Shown: in pieces, positions 19,908-27,868 of the stretch
Numbering within the stretch: position 1 is the stretch's first letter
Layout: each line of letters starts with the position of its first letter
NCBI RefSeq assembly: GCF_002000245.1
Contig: NZ_MTCM01000002.1
Coordinates: 434,001 to 498,000 of the forward strand
DNA from: Sphingobacterium sp. CZ-UAM
GTDB lineage: Bacteria > Bacteroidota > Bacteroidia > Sphingobacteriales > Sphingobacteriaceae
Length of the DNA: 64,000 nt
Reading direction: 5' to 3'
Translations under genes and position numbers: made by a program
Notes under the pieces: generated by a model
Database searches by the model: none
Told to the model about the DNA's origin: nothing
Seen by the model: only the letters and a program-made list of their open reading frames with translations

Positions 19908-19965
19908 GTGATATATGTGTGATATATACTTATTGTTTCTTTTCAGGAAAATATTTCAATATTTG
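19908..19965 (+). promoter_or_regulatory. Promoter with 11-bp direct-repeat box for the 520-aa lipoprotein/57-aa peptide unit
   Basis: Box GTGATATATGTGTGATATAT (19908-19927), then 30 nt, then AATATTTG (19958-19965), seven of eight to TANNTTTG, with a TTG near 19933 as possible -33. The lipoprotein ATG is 51 nt further on. The geometry is identical to the minus-strand promoter at 19657-19714. Confidence 0.6.
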
Positions 19966-20015
19966 CAGCGAATTAATTAAAATGTTTATTAATCATCACA
20001 AAAACAATTAAAAAA

Positions 20016-21578
20016 ATGATTTTACAAACACAGACAAAGGTAAGCTGGAGAGCATTCGTTCTATCAGCTTTAGTGTGTGGATCGTTGTATTCCTGTAAGG
20101 AAAGCAAAGACAGTGTAGCTGCGAGCGGTAAGGCAAGTGTGAATATTCAGCTATTGGGGGTAGAAAATCCAATCGTGACCACAAAGAAAGCAGGTAAGGG
20201 CGGTAATGCTACTGGCGTAGCCCAGACTGTAGTGGTTCCTTTGACAAACTCAAGTTCTTTTGAAGCGACATTAACGAACGAGCCGTCCGTAACGAGTGGC
20301 AACCAGTTACGGGCCTCGTCCGGAAGCCGTGCTGCGGTGACCGAAGAAAGAACGCCATTGGCAGCGAACATCAAGTATAAAATCGTGGTGTACAATGCCG
20401 ACGGTGATTATGTAACCGAAAAAACTTATACCAATACGGTTGACAATAGTGTGGCAATCGCATTGGATGCGGGACAGACTTATACGTTTGTCGCTTATTC
20501 GGTCAATAGTACTTCAACAGTGCCTGCAGTAACAGCACAAGCTGATATCGCAAATGCCAGCCTAGATAATATCAGCGCGGATCTGATGTATTTTAAGAAG
20601 GATTTAGCGGTTCAGTCGGGGGACAACAATTTGGCTGTGGTATTAAAACATCAGTATAGTGAAGTGACCACTAATCTGAGCATGGCAACTGAGATGACAG
20701 GAGCGATTACCAATCTGGGTACGACCTCCATTGATCCGACGCATGCCAGTGCAAATCTAAAACTGGCGGATGGTACAATAACGTATAATGGCAATACCAC
20801 AAGTACTGCGGTGCAATTCCCAGCTTTGGGTGCAGGTTTACGTACGGTTTCAAGTAATCCGACGCTATTGATCCATCCGGGTGCAACAAATGGGGTATTT
20901 AGCTTTGGATCAATTACGATTGACGGCGAAACCAAGAACAATGTATCTGTAGCAGGCTTAAAGATCGTCCCTGGACAACGTTACAACCTCAACCTGAACT
21001 TCAAAACCTGTACACAACCTGTAACAGGTGGAGCAGATCTAAACTGGAGCTATCCTGCTTCAGGATCCGGCGCTGTTGTTGATGGAGTGACCCGGCCGGC
21101 AGGATATGTCGTAACCAAAGATCTTACTGCTCCGGGAGCTGACTATGGATTCGTGTTTGATATCCAACAACTGGACAACTCCTTTAACATGGAGGTAAAC
21201 GGCGTTAAATTGGCAACGCAGGAGATTCAGTTTGAAGCAGGCATTGCCATCGCGCCACGAAACGTTCAATTTGCGGACGGCAGTCTCTATGGTGGAACCA
21301 ATACAGAAGGTGGCACCGTTCCTCAGGTTTACAGTTTGACCGGTACTTCAGCAAACCCAGTAATTCGTGTAGTGATTAGCCGCTCAGGTGAAGTGTCTAT
21401 GTATGGTAGCAAAGCCAATGGTGGTGAATTGTATCCTTTAGTATTGACGCAAGGTTCTTTCAACACGGTGCCTTGGAGCTCTACAACCAATAATGTCAAA
21501 ATTACACAAGTGGTTCAAGGTGCAACCAAAATGGTGGGCGCCGGAAGCGGTAGAAAGAAAGTTGCCTGTACGCAATAG
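20016..21578 (+). CDS. Surface lipoprotein with fimbrillin-like domain, paralogue of the divergent gene
   Basis: A 520-aa lipoprotein, lipobox at Cys27 (VCGSLYSC). Its first ~240 residues align by eye with the divergent FISUMP protein: YKIVVYNADGDYVTEKTY, GQTYTFVAYSVNSTSTVP, ADLMYFKKDLAVQSG, LAVVLKHQYSEVTTNLS. The C-terminal half differs. There is no FISUMP motif, instead a beta-rich region (TCTQPVTGGADLNWSYPASG ... GFVFDIQQLDNSFNMEVNGVKL ... NPVIRVVISRSGEVSMYGSKA) that looks like a lectin- or adhesin-type fold, and a tail ending KKVACTQ with a late Cys. Together with the 57-aa peptide 52 nt downstream it forms a unit closed by a terminator. Role inferred: surface adhesin or fimbrial subunit. 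Confidence 0.85.
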   Translation: MILQTQTKVSWRAFVLSALVCGSLYSCKESKDSVAASGKASVNIQLLGVENPIVTTKKAGKGGNATGVAQTVVVPLTNSSSFEATLTNEPSVTSGNQLRASSGSRAAVTEERTPLAANIKYKIVVYNADGDYVTEKTYTNTVDNSVAIALDAGQTYTFVAYSVNSTSTVPAVTAQADIANASLDNISADLMYFKKDLAVQSGDNNLAVVLKHQYSEVTTNLSMATEMTGAITNLGTTSIDPTHASANLKLADGTITYNGNTTSTAVQFPALGAGLRTVSSNPTLLIHPGATNGVFSFGSITIDGETKNNVSVAGLKIVPGQRYNLNLNFKTCTQPVTGGADLNWSYPASGSGAVVDGVTRPAGYVVTKDLTAPGADYGFVFDIQQLDNSFNMEVNGVKLATQEIQFEAGIAIAPRNVQFADGSLYGGTNTEGGTVPQVYSLTGTSANPVIRVVISRSGEVSMYGSKANGGELYPLVLTQGSFNTVPWSSTTNNVKITQVVQGATKMVGAGSGRKKVACTQ

Positions 21579-21630
21579 TCAGCACCAAATTTTAAATGCA
21601 TAACAATCGTATTTAATAAGAATATAAGAT

Positions 21631-21804
21631 ATGAAAACAAATCAGTCAAAAAATATATATGTCAGCCCAAAGATAGAGGCGATGAATGTCGAATTGGAGC
21701 AAGGTATTGCAGCAGGTTCTGCTGCTCCTGGAAATACGATTAGTAATGACCCACAGGAATCCTGGGATAATGCCGATGATGACAACCGTTTAATCAATTG
21801 GTAA
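21631..21804 (+). CDS. Small peptide, GIAAGS family, 57 aa
   Basis: A 57-aa ORF, ATG at 21631 to TAA at 21802-21804, 52 nt after the lipoprotein stop and 38 nt before a strong terminator, so it is the last gene of that transcript. The sequence begins KTNQSKNIYVSPKIEAMNV, then ELEQGIAAGS, then an acidic tail (NDPQESWDNADDD) ending in NRLINW. It shares IYV-P-IE-V-E-GIAAGS with the 64-aa peptide at 19209. There is no signal peptide and no Cys. The paralogy across two loci with otherwise different tails shows that the first half is under selection. Function unknown; a leader/core precursor or a secreted structural accessory are guesses. Confidence 0.78.
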   Translation: MKTNQSKNIYVSPKIEAMNVELEQGIAAGSAAPGNTISNDPQESWDNADDDNRLINW

Positions 21805-21842
21805 TCCCTCCAGTTCAAAATTGGTTGATTCATCTGAGTTCG

Positions 21843-21877
21843 CCCGACAGGTTTAAATTATTCCTGTCGGGTTTTTT
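21843..21877 (+). terminator. Rho-independent terminator
   Basis: CCCGACAGG (21843-21851) and CCTGTCGGG (21863-21871) form a perfect 9-bp stem followed by six T. It closes the lipoprotein/57-aa peptide unit. Confidence 0.9.
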
Positions 21878-22159
21878 GTGGCATCGATTACTTTACTGGA
21901 TACAGGAGTTAAATTATAGATTTCACTTTCCTAAGCAAGGGAAACAATATACGTTCTGAGGAAGAGTTTGCACGCAGCATGTGACATAGATTCCTTTCAG
22001 ATTAGAGGTACCATCGATTGAAAACAGAAAAATAAGCGATCTTTTTCTACAATATTGTCTTTTATTTTAAGTGCGCATGAATTGTGTCCCCTTCGTAGGT
22101 TTTCAGTTAAGGTGTTTTTTTGTAATACTAATGTCTTGTTTTTCAGTTTTTTATAAAGT

Positions 22160-22216
22160 GTGATATCAATGTGAAAGGTGCTTTTTTTTGTTTCTTTCTT
22201 TTAATGTAAATATTTG
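22160..22216 (+). promoter_or_regulatory. Third, weaker copy of the direct-repeat box with -7 element
   Basis: GTGATATCAATGTGAAAGGT (22160-22179) matches the plus-strand box at 14 of 20 positions and keeps GTGA at 11-bp spacing. It is followed by 29 nt and AATATTTG (22209-22216), the same -7 as at 19958. It lies 300 nt upstream of the stand-alone HTH gene. The 640 bp between the terminator at 21877 and that gene otherwise hold no ORF I can support. Confidence 0.4.
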
Positions 22217-22352
22217 TCAAACAGAATTAGGTCGGACATTCCAGCAGCGAAGCTACCAGATAAAAGTACAGCACAAATCTGCAGTCTTACCACCTTTAAC
22301 TTTTGGCCGTATTGAATTATCGCTCGGATTAATGCGTGAAAGTCCGTGATAA

Positions 22353-22396
22353 TATATTTGGATTTACTCGATAGGGCAGATGGAGCCCTGTCGAGT
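22353..22396 (+). promoter_or_regulatory. Promoter -7 element and leader hairpin before the HTH gene
   Basis: TATATTTG (22353-22360) is a perfect TANNTTTG. Just behind it ACTCGATAGGGC (22366-22377) pairs with GCCCTGTCGAGT (22385-22396), a 12-bp stem with one G-T pair, at the expected transcript start. The hairpin could stabilise the transcript or act as a terminator for anything arriving from 22216. Confidence 0.45.
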
Positions 22397-22516
22397 TTAA
22401 ATTATTAAGACGGCCTATTTCCTCTGGAAAACGAAAATAATTGTCGGCTTTTGGGTGAAAATATTTCGCTCAAGGAACGGAATATAAGAATAAAACTTAT
22501 TGAAATACGATGTACA

Positions 22517-22867
22517 ATGGAAAGGAATGACTTTAATCATTTAATAGCTTTAGCGAAGAATAATAATGCTGAATTTTTGGCTTTGTTCAATGAAATTTAT
22601 CCCGAGTTTGTCACCTCATTGAAGACAATAAATCCTAAAATCCGGAGCAGCGAACTGGAATTTTGTGCGATGACCTTTCTGAATTTTTCGACCAAAAATA
22701 TTGCTCAATACACCTTTGTAACGGTGCGTGCTGTACAAGTACGTAAAAATAGATTGCGCAAAAAACTGAATATCGCTTCCGACATCGATTTTAACAATTG
22801 GATGCGCGAACAGATACAACGAAAACCACCAGTTGAACAGGAGCAAAGCCCAAATAAAATTACCTAA
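22517..22867 (+). CDS. Stand-alone DNA-binding domain related to the TPR-HTH regulator downstream
   Basis: A 116-aa protein almost identical in kind to the last ~100 residues of the regulator at 23584: LEFCAM-FLNFSTKNIA-YTFVTVRAVQVRKNRLRKK is shared with few changes. This is a helix-turn-helix of the LuxR/GerE-like kind, with recognition helix around TVRAVQVRKNRLRKK. It lacks the TPR sensor and the membrane helix. The ATG at 22517 starts MERNDFNHL, matching the domain boundary in the larger protein; an earlier ATG at 22451 adds 22 unrelated residues. It is either a trimmed duplicate or a free effector domain. Possible regulator of the lipoprotein genes just upstream, by position only. Confidence 0.75.
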   Translation: MERNDFNHLIALAKNNNAEFLALFNEIYPEFVTSLKTINPKIRSSELEFCAMTFLNFSTKNIAQYTFVTVRAVQVRKNRLRKKLNIASDIDFNNWMREQIQRKPPVEQEQSPNKIT

Positions 22868-23019
22868 GGATAAAGCGTTGCTGTTTCACTTTATCTACAT
22901 ATTCATAATATTGGATATTCAAGAAAGTTCAAGTGGTCTTTGGAGAGAAGAGATATGTTTTGATGCGCAGAATAGCAGAAAAAATCTTTGATAGACTTTT
23001 GCATTAGATTTTAGGTTAT

Positions 23020-23391
23020 ATGAATAAAAAGATTTTTTTATGTGATGACAATCTGGTCATTTTGGAGGCTTTAGAAATGATACTGAGTATGACCGATGCG
23101 AAGGTTGTCAGTGAAAGCAAAAGTTCTAAAGCCCTATTCTACATTATAAATGAAAAGCCTGATATTTTTATCTGTGATTTGCAGATGCCCGAACTAAATG
23201 GTGAAGGCCTTATCAAACAGGTTCGTTCGCATAAAGAATTAGATAACCTCTTTATCCTATGCATTTCTGCTTTCTATGGGGGTAAAGATATCGCAATCCG
23301 TGCGGGTGCCGACTATTTCCTCCCTAAACCTTTCGAGATAAATGAACTATTAGCTGTTGTGAATCGTGTTTTGGATGCTGGAACATATTGA
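23020..23391 (+). CDS. Single-domain response regulator (CheY-like)
   Basis: A 123-aa receiver domain with no output domain. Asp9/Asp10 form the acidic pocket (LCDDN), Asp53 is the phosphoacceptor (FICDLQMPELNG), Ser83 the switch residue (CISAFYG) and Lys103 the conserved lysine (LPKPFE). It must act by protein contact. It lies between the stand-alone HTH gene and the TPR-HTH regulator; no histidine kinase gene is near. Pairing with either neighbour is plausible but unproven. Confidence 0.9.
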   Translation: MNKKIFLCDDNLVILEALEMILSMTDAKVVSESKSSKALFYIINEKPDIFICDLQMPELNGEGLIKQVRSHKELDNLFILCISAFYGGKDIAIRAGADYFLPKPFEINELLAVVNRVLDAGTY

Positions 23392-23498
23392 TAGAGATCT
23401 TGTTATCTGATATATTGTTGTCCTGCCAAAAGAAATTATTTGACAAGAAGCTATCCCTTGGAAATGATTTTTATATCTATATAATGATTTAAAATTGT

Positions 23499-23506
23499 TA
23501 GTTTTG
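23499..23506 (+). promoter_or_regulatory. -7 element of the TPR-HTH regulator gene
   Basis: TAGTTTTG, a perfect TANNTTTG, 77 nt before the ATG. No clear -33 element and no GTGATA box upstream. Confidence 0.4.
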
Positions 23507-23583
23507 CAGCGCGGATTTGGGTCCAAAAAATGCCTTAAATTCTCGTTCCATATAACGATTTATAATAAATGATAACCTACTAA

Positions 23584-25059
23584 ATGAAAAAACAACTTCT
23601 TTTTTTAATTTTAATATTATTTACGCTTAAAGCAGTTGCTGGCGATGGACGGAAGCAGGAGGTGGATTCACTTTTAGCGAAGTCGATGGAATTCGGTGGT
23701 AAAGGAGATCTGGTCACCTATATCGAGATGGCGATAAAAGCGCTTAATTTGGCTAGTGCGGTCAACTATGATGTAGGAAAGGCGAAATCCGGCTCTTATA
23801 TAGCTGAAGGTCTTATTACTGTAGGGTTATTTAAGGAAGGATTGAAGCAGCTGGATCGTATTGAAACCACAGACTTTTATAAGAATGAAATTTTCATGCA
23901 ATCCGAAGTGCATCGGTTGCGGGGAAGAGCTTATGGAGGGCTTATGCTTTATCAACAGGCCCTTCGGGAGTTACGTATGCAGCAGGGACTGATCAGAAAG
24001 CTGACCGGTGAAAAACAAATAAAATCCTACCAGTTTAACTATGAGAATTTAGCCGTTGTGTTTCAGCGTCTGGGGCAACTGGATTCGATGCAAAAATATA
24101 CTGAACTACAATTGGACAATCTGAAAGTGTTTGCAGAAAAAGATGCAGCTATGCGCTATCAGATTGTTTATGAAAATTTAGGCAAGTTATATGTCCAGAA
24201 AGGCGAGTTAGCAAAAGCGCAGCTATACCTTGACAAATCTTTAGCGCTGATTGAAAAATATAAGATTCCTATTGTGCTGAATACCTATGGAGTATTAGGA
24301 TCATTGGAGGAGAAGCGGGGTAATCTTAAAAAGGCGGCGGCCTTTTATGAAGAAAGTCTCAAAAAAAAGCGGGTGGCGGGTAGCAGAATTGGAATAAAGA
24401 GTTCATACCGCGAGTTGGCTGATTTTTACCGGAAGAACAACCTGGATAAAGCCAGGGCTGATCACTATGAAATGGCCTTTAGTCGACTCAATGATTCCTT
24501 GGAGAATGAAAATCGCCAGGTTGTGGATCAGGTGCTCAATCAGATTTTGCAACTAAAAGACCAGGAATCCGAGACTAAGGTTTCAAAAGTAGCTACAATC
24601 GCAATTCTGGTGTTGGTATTGTTGGTGGGTGCGATCTCATTTTTTATATGGCGGACCAGACATAATCGTAAGGCTTTGTTGCAGAAAGAAGAGGCTTTGC
24701 AGGAGACAGAATCCGTGAATAGGGAACTGACTGAGCAAATTGGTGAAAATAAATTCAATACGCTAGTGGAGCTGGCCAAAAGCAATAATCCGGAATTCCT
24801 GACATTATTTACCGAACTGTATCCACAGTTTATCCAAGCCTTAAAATCACGTGATTCAAATCTCAGAAGCACCGAACTGGAGTTTTGCGCGATGGCCTTT
24901 CTCAACTTTTCAACAAAAAATATTGCTGAATATACCTTTGTGACCGTCAGGGCGGTACAGGTCCGCAAAAACAGGTTGCGTAAGAAGTTTGATATCCCTT
25001 CGGATGCGGACTTCAATAATTGGATGCGTGGACTGGTCGATACGTCAGAACAAGCCTAG
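23584..25059 (+). CDS. TPR sensor / transmembrane / HTH transcriptional regulator
   Basis: A 491-aa one-component regulator. Signal-anchor or signal peptide (KKQLLFLILILFTLKAVA), then TPR-like helical repeats to about 310 (YENLGKLYVQKGELAKAQLYLDKSLALIEKY; LGSLEEKRGNLKKAAAFYEESLKKKR), which would lie outside the inner membrane. One membrane helix follows at about 334-356 (VATIAILVLVLLVGAISFFIW), a short coiled coil, and a cytoplasmic HTH domain (about 385-485) with LEFCAMAFLNFSTKNIAEY and VRAVQVRKNRLRKKF. This class occurs in Bacteroidota next to surface-protein genes. It is a reasonable candidate for controlling the lipoprotein island, as an inference from position. Confidence 0.87.
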   Translation: MKKQLLFLILILFTLKAVAGDGRKQEVDSLLAKSMEFGGKGDLVTYIEMAIKALNLASAVNYDVGKAKSGSYIAEGLITVGLFKEGLKQLDRIETTDFYKNEIFMQSEVHRLRGRAYGGLMLYQQALRELRMQQGLIRKLTGEKQIKSYQFNYENLAVVFQRLGQLDSMQKYTELQLDNLKVFAEKDAAMRYQIVYENLGKLYVQKGELAKAQLYLDKSLALIEKYKIPIVLNTYGVLGSLEEKRGNLKKAAAFYEESLKKKRVAGSRIGIKSSYRELADFYRKNNLDKARADHYEMAFSRLNDSLENENRQVVDQVLNQILQLKDQESETKVSKVATIAILVLVLLVGAISFFIWRTRHNRKALLQKEEALQETESVNRELTEQIGENKFNTLVELAKSNNPEFLTLFTELYPQFIQALKSRDSNLRSTELEFCAMAFLNFSTKNIAEYTFVTVRAVQVRKNRLRKKFDIPSDADFNNWMRGLVDTSEQA

Positions 25060-25136
25060 CTCATCGGCTAGGAATAAATTGCTATGCGAGGATTGAAGAT
25101 CTATTATCGTCGGGAGGATGCGCCCATAGCCTTTAT

Positions 25137-25194
25137 ATATTCTAATAAAACAGAGGGCAGGCTATTTGGCCTGCCCTCTGTTTTATTAGAATAT
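25137..25194. terminator. Bidirectional terminator, 26-bp perfect stem
   Basis: TCTAATAAAACAGAGGGCAG at 25141 begins the left arm; 25137-25162 pairs perfectly with 25169-25194 around a 6-nt loop. It serves the TPR-HTH gene (plus) and the FISUMP remnant (minus), whose stop touches the stem. Confidence 0.85.
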
Positions 25195-25382
25195 TAATTA
25201 TTGTTAATATTTCTCACACAGCGGATTGGAAGACCTTCGTTATGTGCGCGAGTGGGCACTGAAGTGTTGCCGATTGTTCCGTTATCAACCTGTGCAAAAA
25301 GAACATAGTTGGTATTATTTCCGGTATAAGCATTACTTCTCGTTATCAAATAGCCTGTTCCTGATGCTTGATGTATTTTTTT
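25194..25382 (-). pseudogene. 3' remnant of a FISUMP-domain gene
   Basis: An open minus frame of 62 codons from a stop at 25383 to TAA at 25194-25196, without a plausible start. Translation gives GYLITRSNAYTGNN, YVLFAQVDNGTIGNTS and the closing RAHNEGLPIRCVRN, the C-terminal FISUMP signature (compare RAGYPVRCIQDK in the intact gene at 17426). No upstream part is found in the next 400 bp. The rest of the gene has been deleted. Confidence 0.72.
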
Positions 25383-25797
25383 TCATAATCGTGCATAATG
25401 AATCTGGCTTGTGGCTTGGATGAAGGTCGGTTTTTATCAAATAGAAGTGGAAGGAAAGTCTCCGGATATCCAAGAATTTCTGTAACATAATCCAATTTCA
25501 CCAATTTAAAATTGTTGTTAAATACGGGATATTTATTACAAAATTCATGACTATTATCGTTAGGGGTAAACTTCGTGTATCAAATTTATTCTTTAATTAT
25601 GTAGTTGTTTGTCAATATTTTATATTTATTTTTCGTCTTTTTATTTTGCTTTTTGGAGCAAAAATGGCTTCGTTTGCAGGTTAGTAAAAATGTTTTTGAT
25701 ATAATATATTCGTATGAAGAAAGTGCTTTTAAACTCAATTTATTGGAAGATAAAAACGGATAAAAGCTTGAGAGATCTAAATTAGTATTCAAAGCAA
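25383..25797. other. Non-coding AT-rich stretch
   Basis: Between the FISUMP remnant and the first AraC gene. Short frames here have no recognisable content. It may include decayed upstream parts of the FISUMP gene, but I cannot find them in any frame. Confidence 0.5.
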
Positions 25798-26655
25798 ATG
25801 AAAGCAGATTTTCCCGTTTACACGCCTAAACAAATCGTCGATACCCCCACAAAACCCGTACTTTTTGATGAAGGCTACGATTTGTTTGGCGAAGATGGAG
25901 TCGGGGTCCATAAAGTGGACTTTTTTATTATTATGCTTGTTATCGCTGGAGGGGGTATTCATACGATCGAATCCATTAAATATCCGATCATGGCCGGAAA
26001 TCTGCATCTGGTATTTCCGCGTCAGCAACATGAAGTCGTTTTGGAGCAAGATGCTCGGGTTTATACCTTATATGTAAATAATACATTATTCAATTCGTTT
26101 ACCGATCATTTTAAATTTACTTTTTTACTATATCAGAATTATCCGGTCATCAAATTGAGCGTACGGGGTTACGGAAATATGCTGCACGAGATTCATGGAA
26201 TTAAAAACGAACTGATTTTAGTTGAACTTAATCCCGAAATTCTTAAACTCCACCTGATGATCATTGGTGAAATCATTAATCGGGAGGTATTTAGATATTT
26301 TCGGGTGGAAGAAAAAGTAAGGAATCACCGTCTGTCGGAATATGTGAAGCTGGTCGATAACTATTTCGCTGAACATAAGCAGGTTGCCTTCTACGCGAAA
26401 ATTCTGAATGTAACGGTCAATTATCTGAATGTATGCTGTAAAAAATATCTTTCCTGTACTGCAACTCAGGTGATCCAGGACCGTGTTATCCAGGAAGCAA
26501 AGCGTAAATTTAGTATTGGAAATATGTCGATCAAAGAGGTTGGATCCTCTTTAGGTTTTGACGATGTATCTTATTTTACACGATTTTTTAGGGAAAAAAC
26601 GGGATTAACACCGAGGAAATTTATTGACCTTTGCTTCTCGCCTCCCTTGAACTGA
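25798..26655 (+). CDS. AraC-family transcriptional regulator
   Basis: 285 aa. The N-terminal ~150 residues form a cupin-like sensing region (FFIIMLVIAGGGIHTIE, YPIMAGNLHLVFPRQQHEV, ARVYTLYVNNTLF). The C-terminal ~100 residues are the AraC double HTH (AKILNVTVNYLNVCCKKYL; SIKEVGSSLGFDDVSYFTRFFREKTGLTPRKFI). It resembles the regulator that follows at 26924 in length and in the VNYLN/PNYLN motif, so the two are probably an old tandem duplicate. Start ATG at 25798. No target is obvious; the neighbours are a decayed FISUMP gene and the GLPGLI/TonB operon. Confidence 0.9.
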   Translation: MKADFPVYTPKQIVDTPTKPVLFDEGYDLFGEDGVGVHKVDFFIIMLVIAGGGIHTIESIKYPIMAGNLHLVFPRQQHEVVLEQDARVYTLYVNNTLFNSFTDHFKFTFLLYQNYPVIKLSVRGYGNMLHEIHGIKNELILVELNPEILKLHLMIIGEIINREVFRYFRVEEKVRNHRLSEYVKLVDNYFAEHKQVAFYAKILNVTVNYLNVCCKKYLSCTATQVIQDRVIQEAKRKFSIGNMSIKEVGSSLGFDDVSYFTRFFREKTGLTPRKFIDLCFSPPLN

Positions 26656-26923
26656 TTGGTCCGGAATAATGAATGAAACATACAGTTTTGTCACGATTTT
26701 AACAACCGTTTTAATGATTTTAGTAACCTCGGATTTGTAAAGGGAGCTTATCTTTAGCAAGATAATTTTTAGTTATTATCTCTGGGTCTAGATACTGTTC
26801 GATCCATTATTATTTGCGAAAATTATTACCCTGGGTTCCTAAAGAATCTTAGCAACCTAGGTGGTAACAGTGCTGATATAAAGTTCTGTGAATAGGGACT
26901 GACAACTTTGAAAATCAAATCAC

Positions 26924-27805
26924 ATGCATAAATTCAATCTTCGGGACTGTGAGGTGAAAATAACTAATCTGTTTTTGCTCGATGACGTTATAAAGAACAA
27001 AAAAATCCGTGAAATCCAATATAGTCCGCTTACCTGTCCAATTGAAATCACAAGTCCCAAAACTGCAGCGTCTTTTAGTATTATCTTGTTTGAGCAAGCA
27101 AATGGTTATATCAAGATTGATGATGAACGTCATAGACTGAGCAGGCGGATGGCCATTGTGGTCTTTCCCGGGCAGATTGTCATCTGTCATTTAAAGAAAA
27201 CAACATTGGGACATTATGTCTCGTGTACACGCGAATTATATGAAGCCATGGCTTCAGCCAGCAGCATTCCTATCGGAAGATCCAAACCCATTACAGCCTT
27301 CAAATTGAATGAAAGTAATTTTTATTCCTTACTTCAGGAATTTCTGGAAATCAAAAAGCTGCTGAAAAATTATGAGCAAGAAGGAACAGAGATTGTCTCA
27401 AACCGTTTCAGAACCATCTATCTGATCTTAAAATCCAGATGTATGACTATGCGAAGATATCACGCTGATGATATCAAAAGTCCATTTCTCAAAAAATTTA
27501 TCCAGATTTTGGAAGATTCCTATCGACACGAAAAAGCAGTTGTGTATTATGCAAATGCGATACATGTGTCACCGAATTATCTCAATAAGCTTTGTAAAAG
27601 GACCTTTAAAGTGAATGCAAAACAGTTTATAAAAAACAAAATAATTGCTGAGGCCAAACGCCAACTTCTGGGAACGGATCAGTCTATCAAAGAAATTGCG
27701 TTCTATCTGGGGTTTGCAAATACAGCAAATTTCTCAAATTTTTTCAAAAGAGAATCCGGATTTTATCCGAAAGATTTTATTCAGTTCCGGAAACAAGCGG
27801 TGTAA
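26924..27805 (+). CDS. AraC-family transcriptional regulator
   Basis: 293 aa with the same layout as the preceding gene: a sensing N-terminal half (ITSPKTAASFSIILFEQANGYIKI, RRMAIVVFPGQIVICHL) and a C-terminal double HTH (ANAIHVSPNYLNKLCKRTFK; SIKEIAFYLGFANTANFSNFFKRESGFYPKDFI). The 268 bp between the two genes hold no ORF. It is convergent with the TonB-receptor operon at 27869. Regulation of that operon is possible by proximity only. Confidence 0.9.
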   Translation: MHKFNLRDCEVKITNLFLLDDVIKNKKIREIQYSPLTCPIEITSPKTAASFSIILFEQANGYIKIDDERHRLSRRMAIVVFPGQIVICHLKKTTLGHYVSCTRELYEAMASASSIPIGRSKPITAFKLNESNFYSLLQEFLEIKKLLKNYEQEGTEIVSNRFRTIYLILKSRCMTMRRYHADDIKSPFLKKFIQILEDSYRHEKAVVYYANAIHVSPNYLNKLCKRTFKVNAKQFIKNKIIAEAKRQLLGTDQSIKEIAFYLGFANTANFSNFFKRESGFYPKDFIQFRKQAV

Positions 27806-27868
27806 AAACGATAGATTGCATCCTGTGGTCGGAAAGTGAAAAAAATGATATAGCCTCTGGAGAAAATC

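Larger units (their letters stand above)
19404..20015. other. 612-bp divergent intergenic region, two control regions
   Basis: No credible coding sequence. It holds the two mirror-image promoter/box units described separately (19657-19714 minus, 19908-19965 plus) and a 13-bp direct repeat TATATTTCACTTT at 19716-19728 and 19860-19872. The minus transcript would have a leader of about 250 nt, the plus transcript about 45 nt. The region is strongly AT-rich. Confidence 0.6.

Noticed and set aside
25226-25423. 65-codon plus-strand frame
   Set aside because: It is antisense to the FISUMP remnant, which has recognisable sequence in the other direction.
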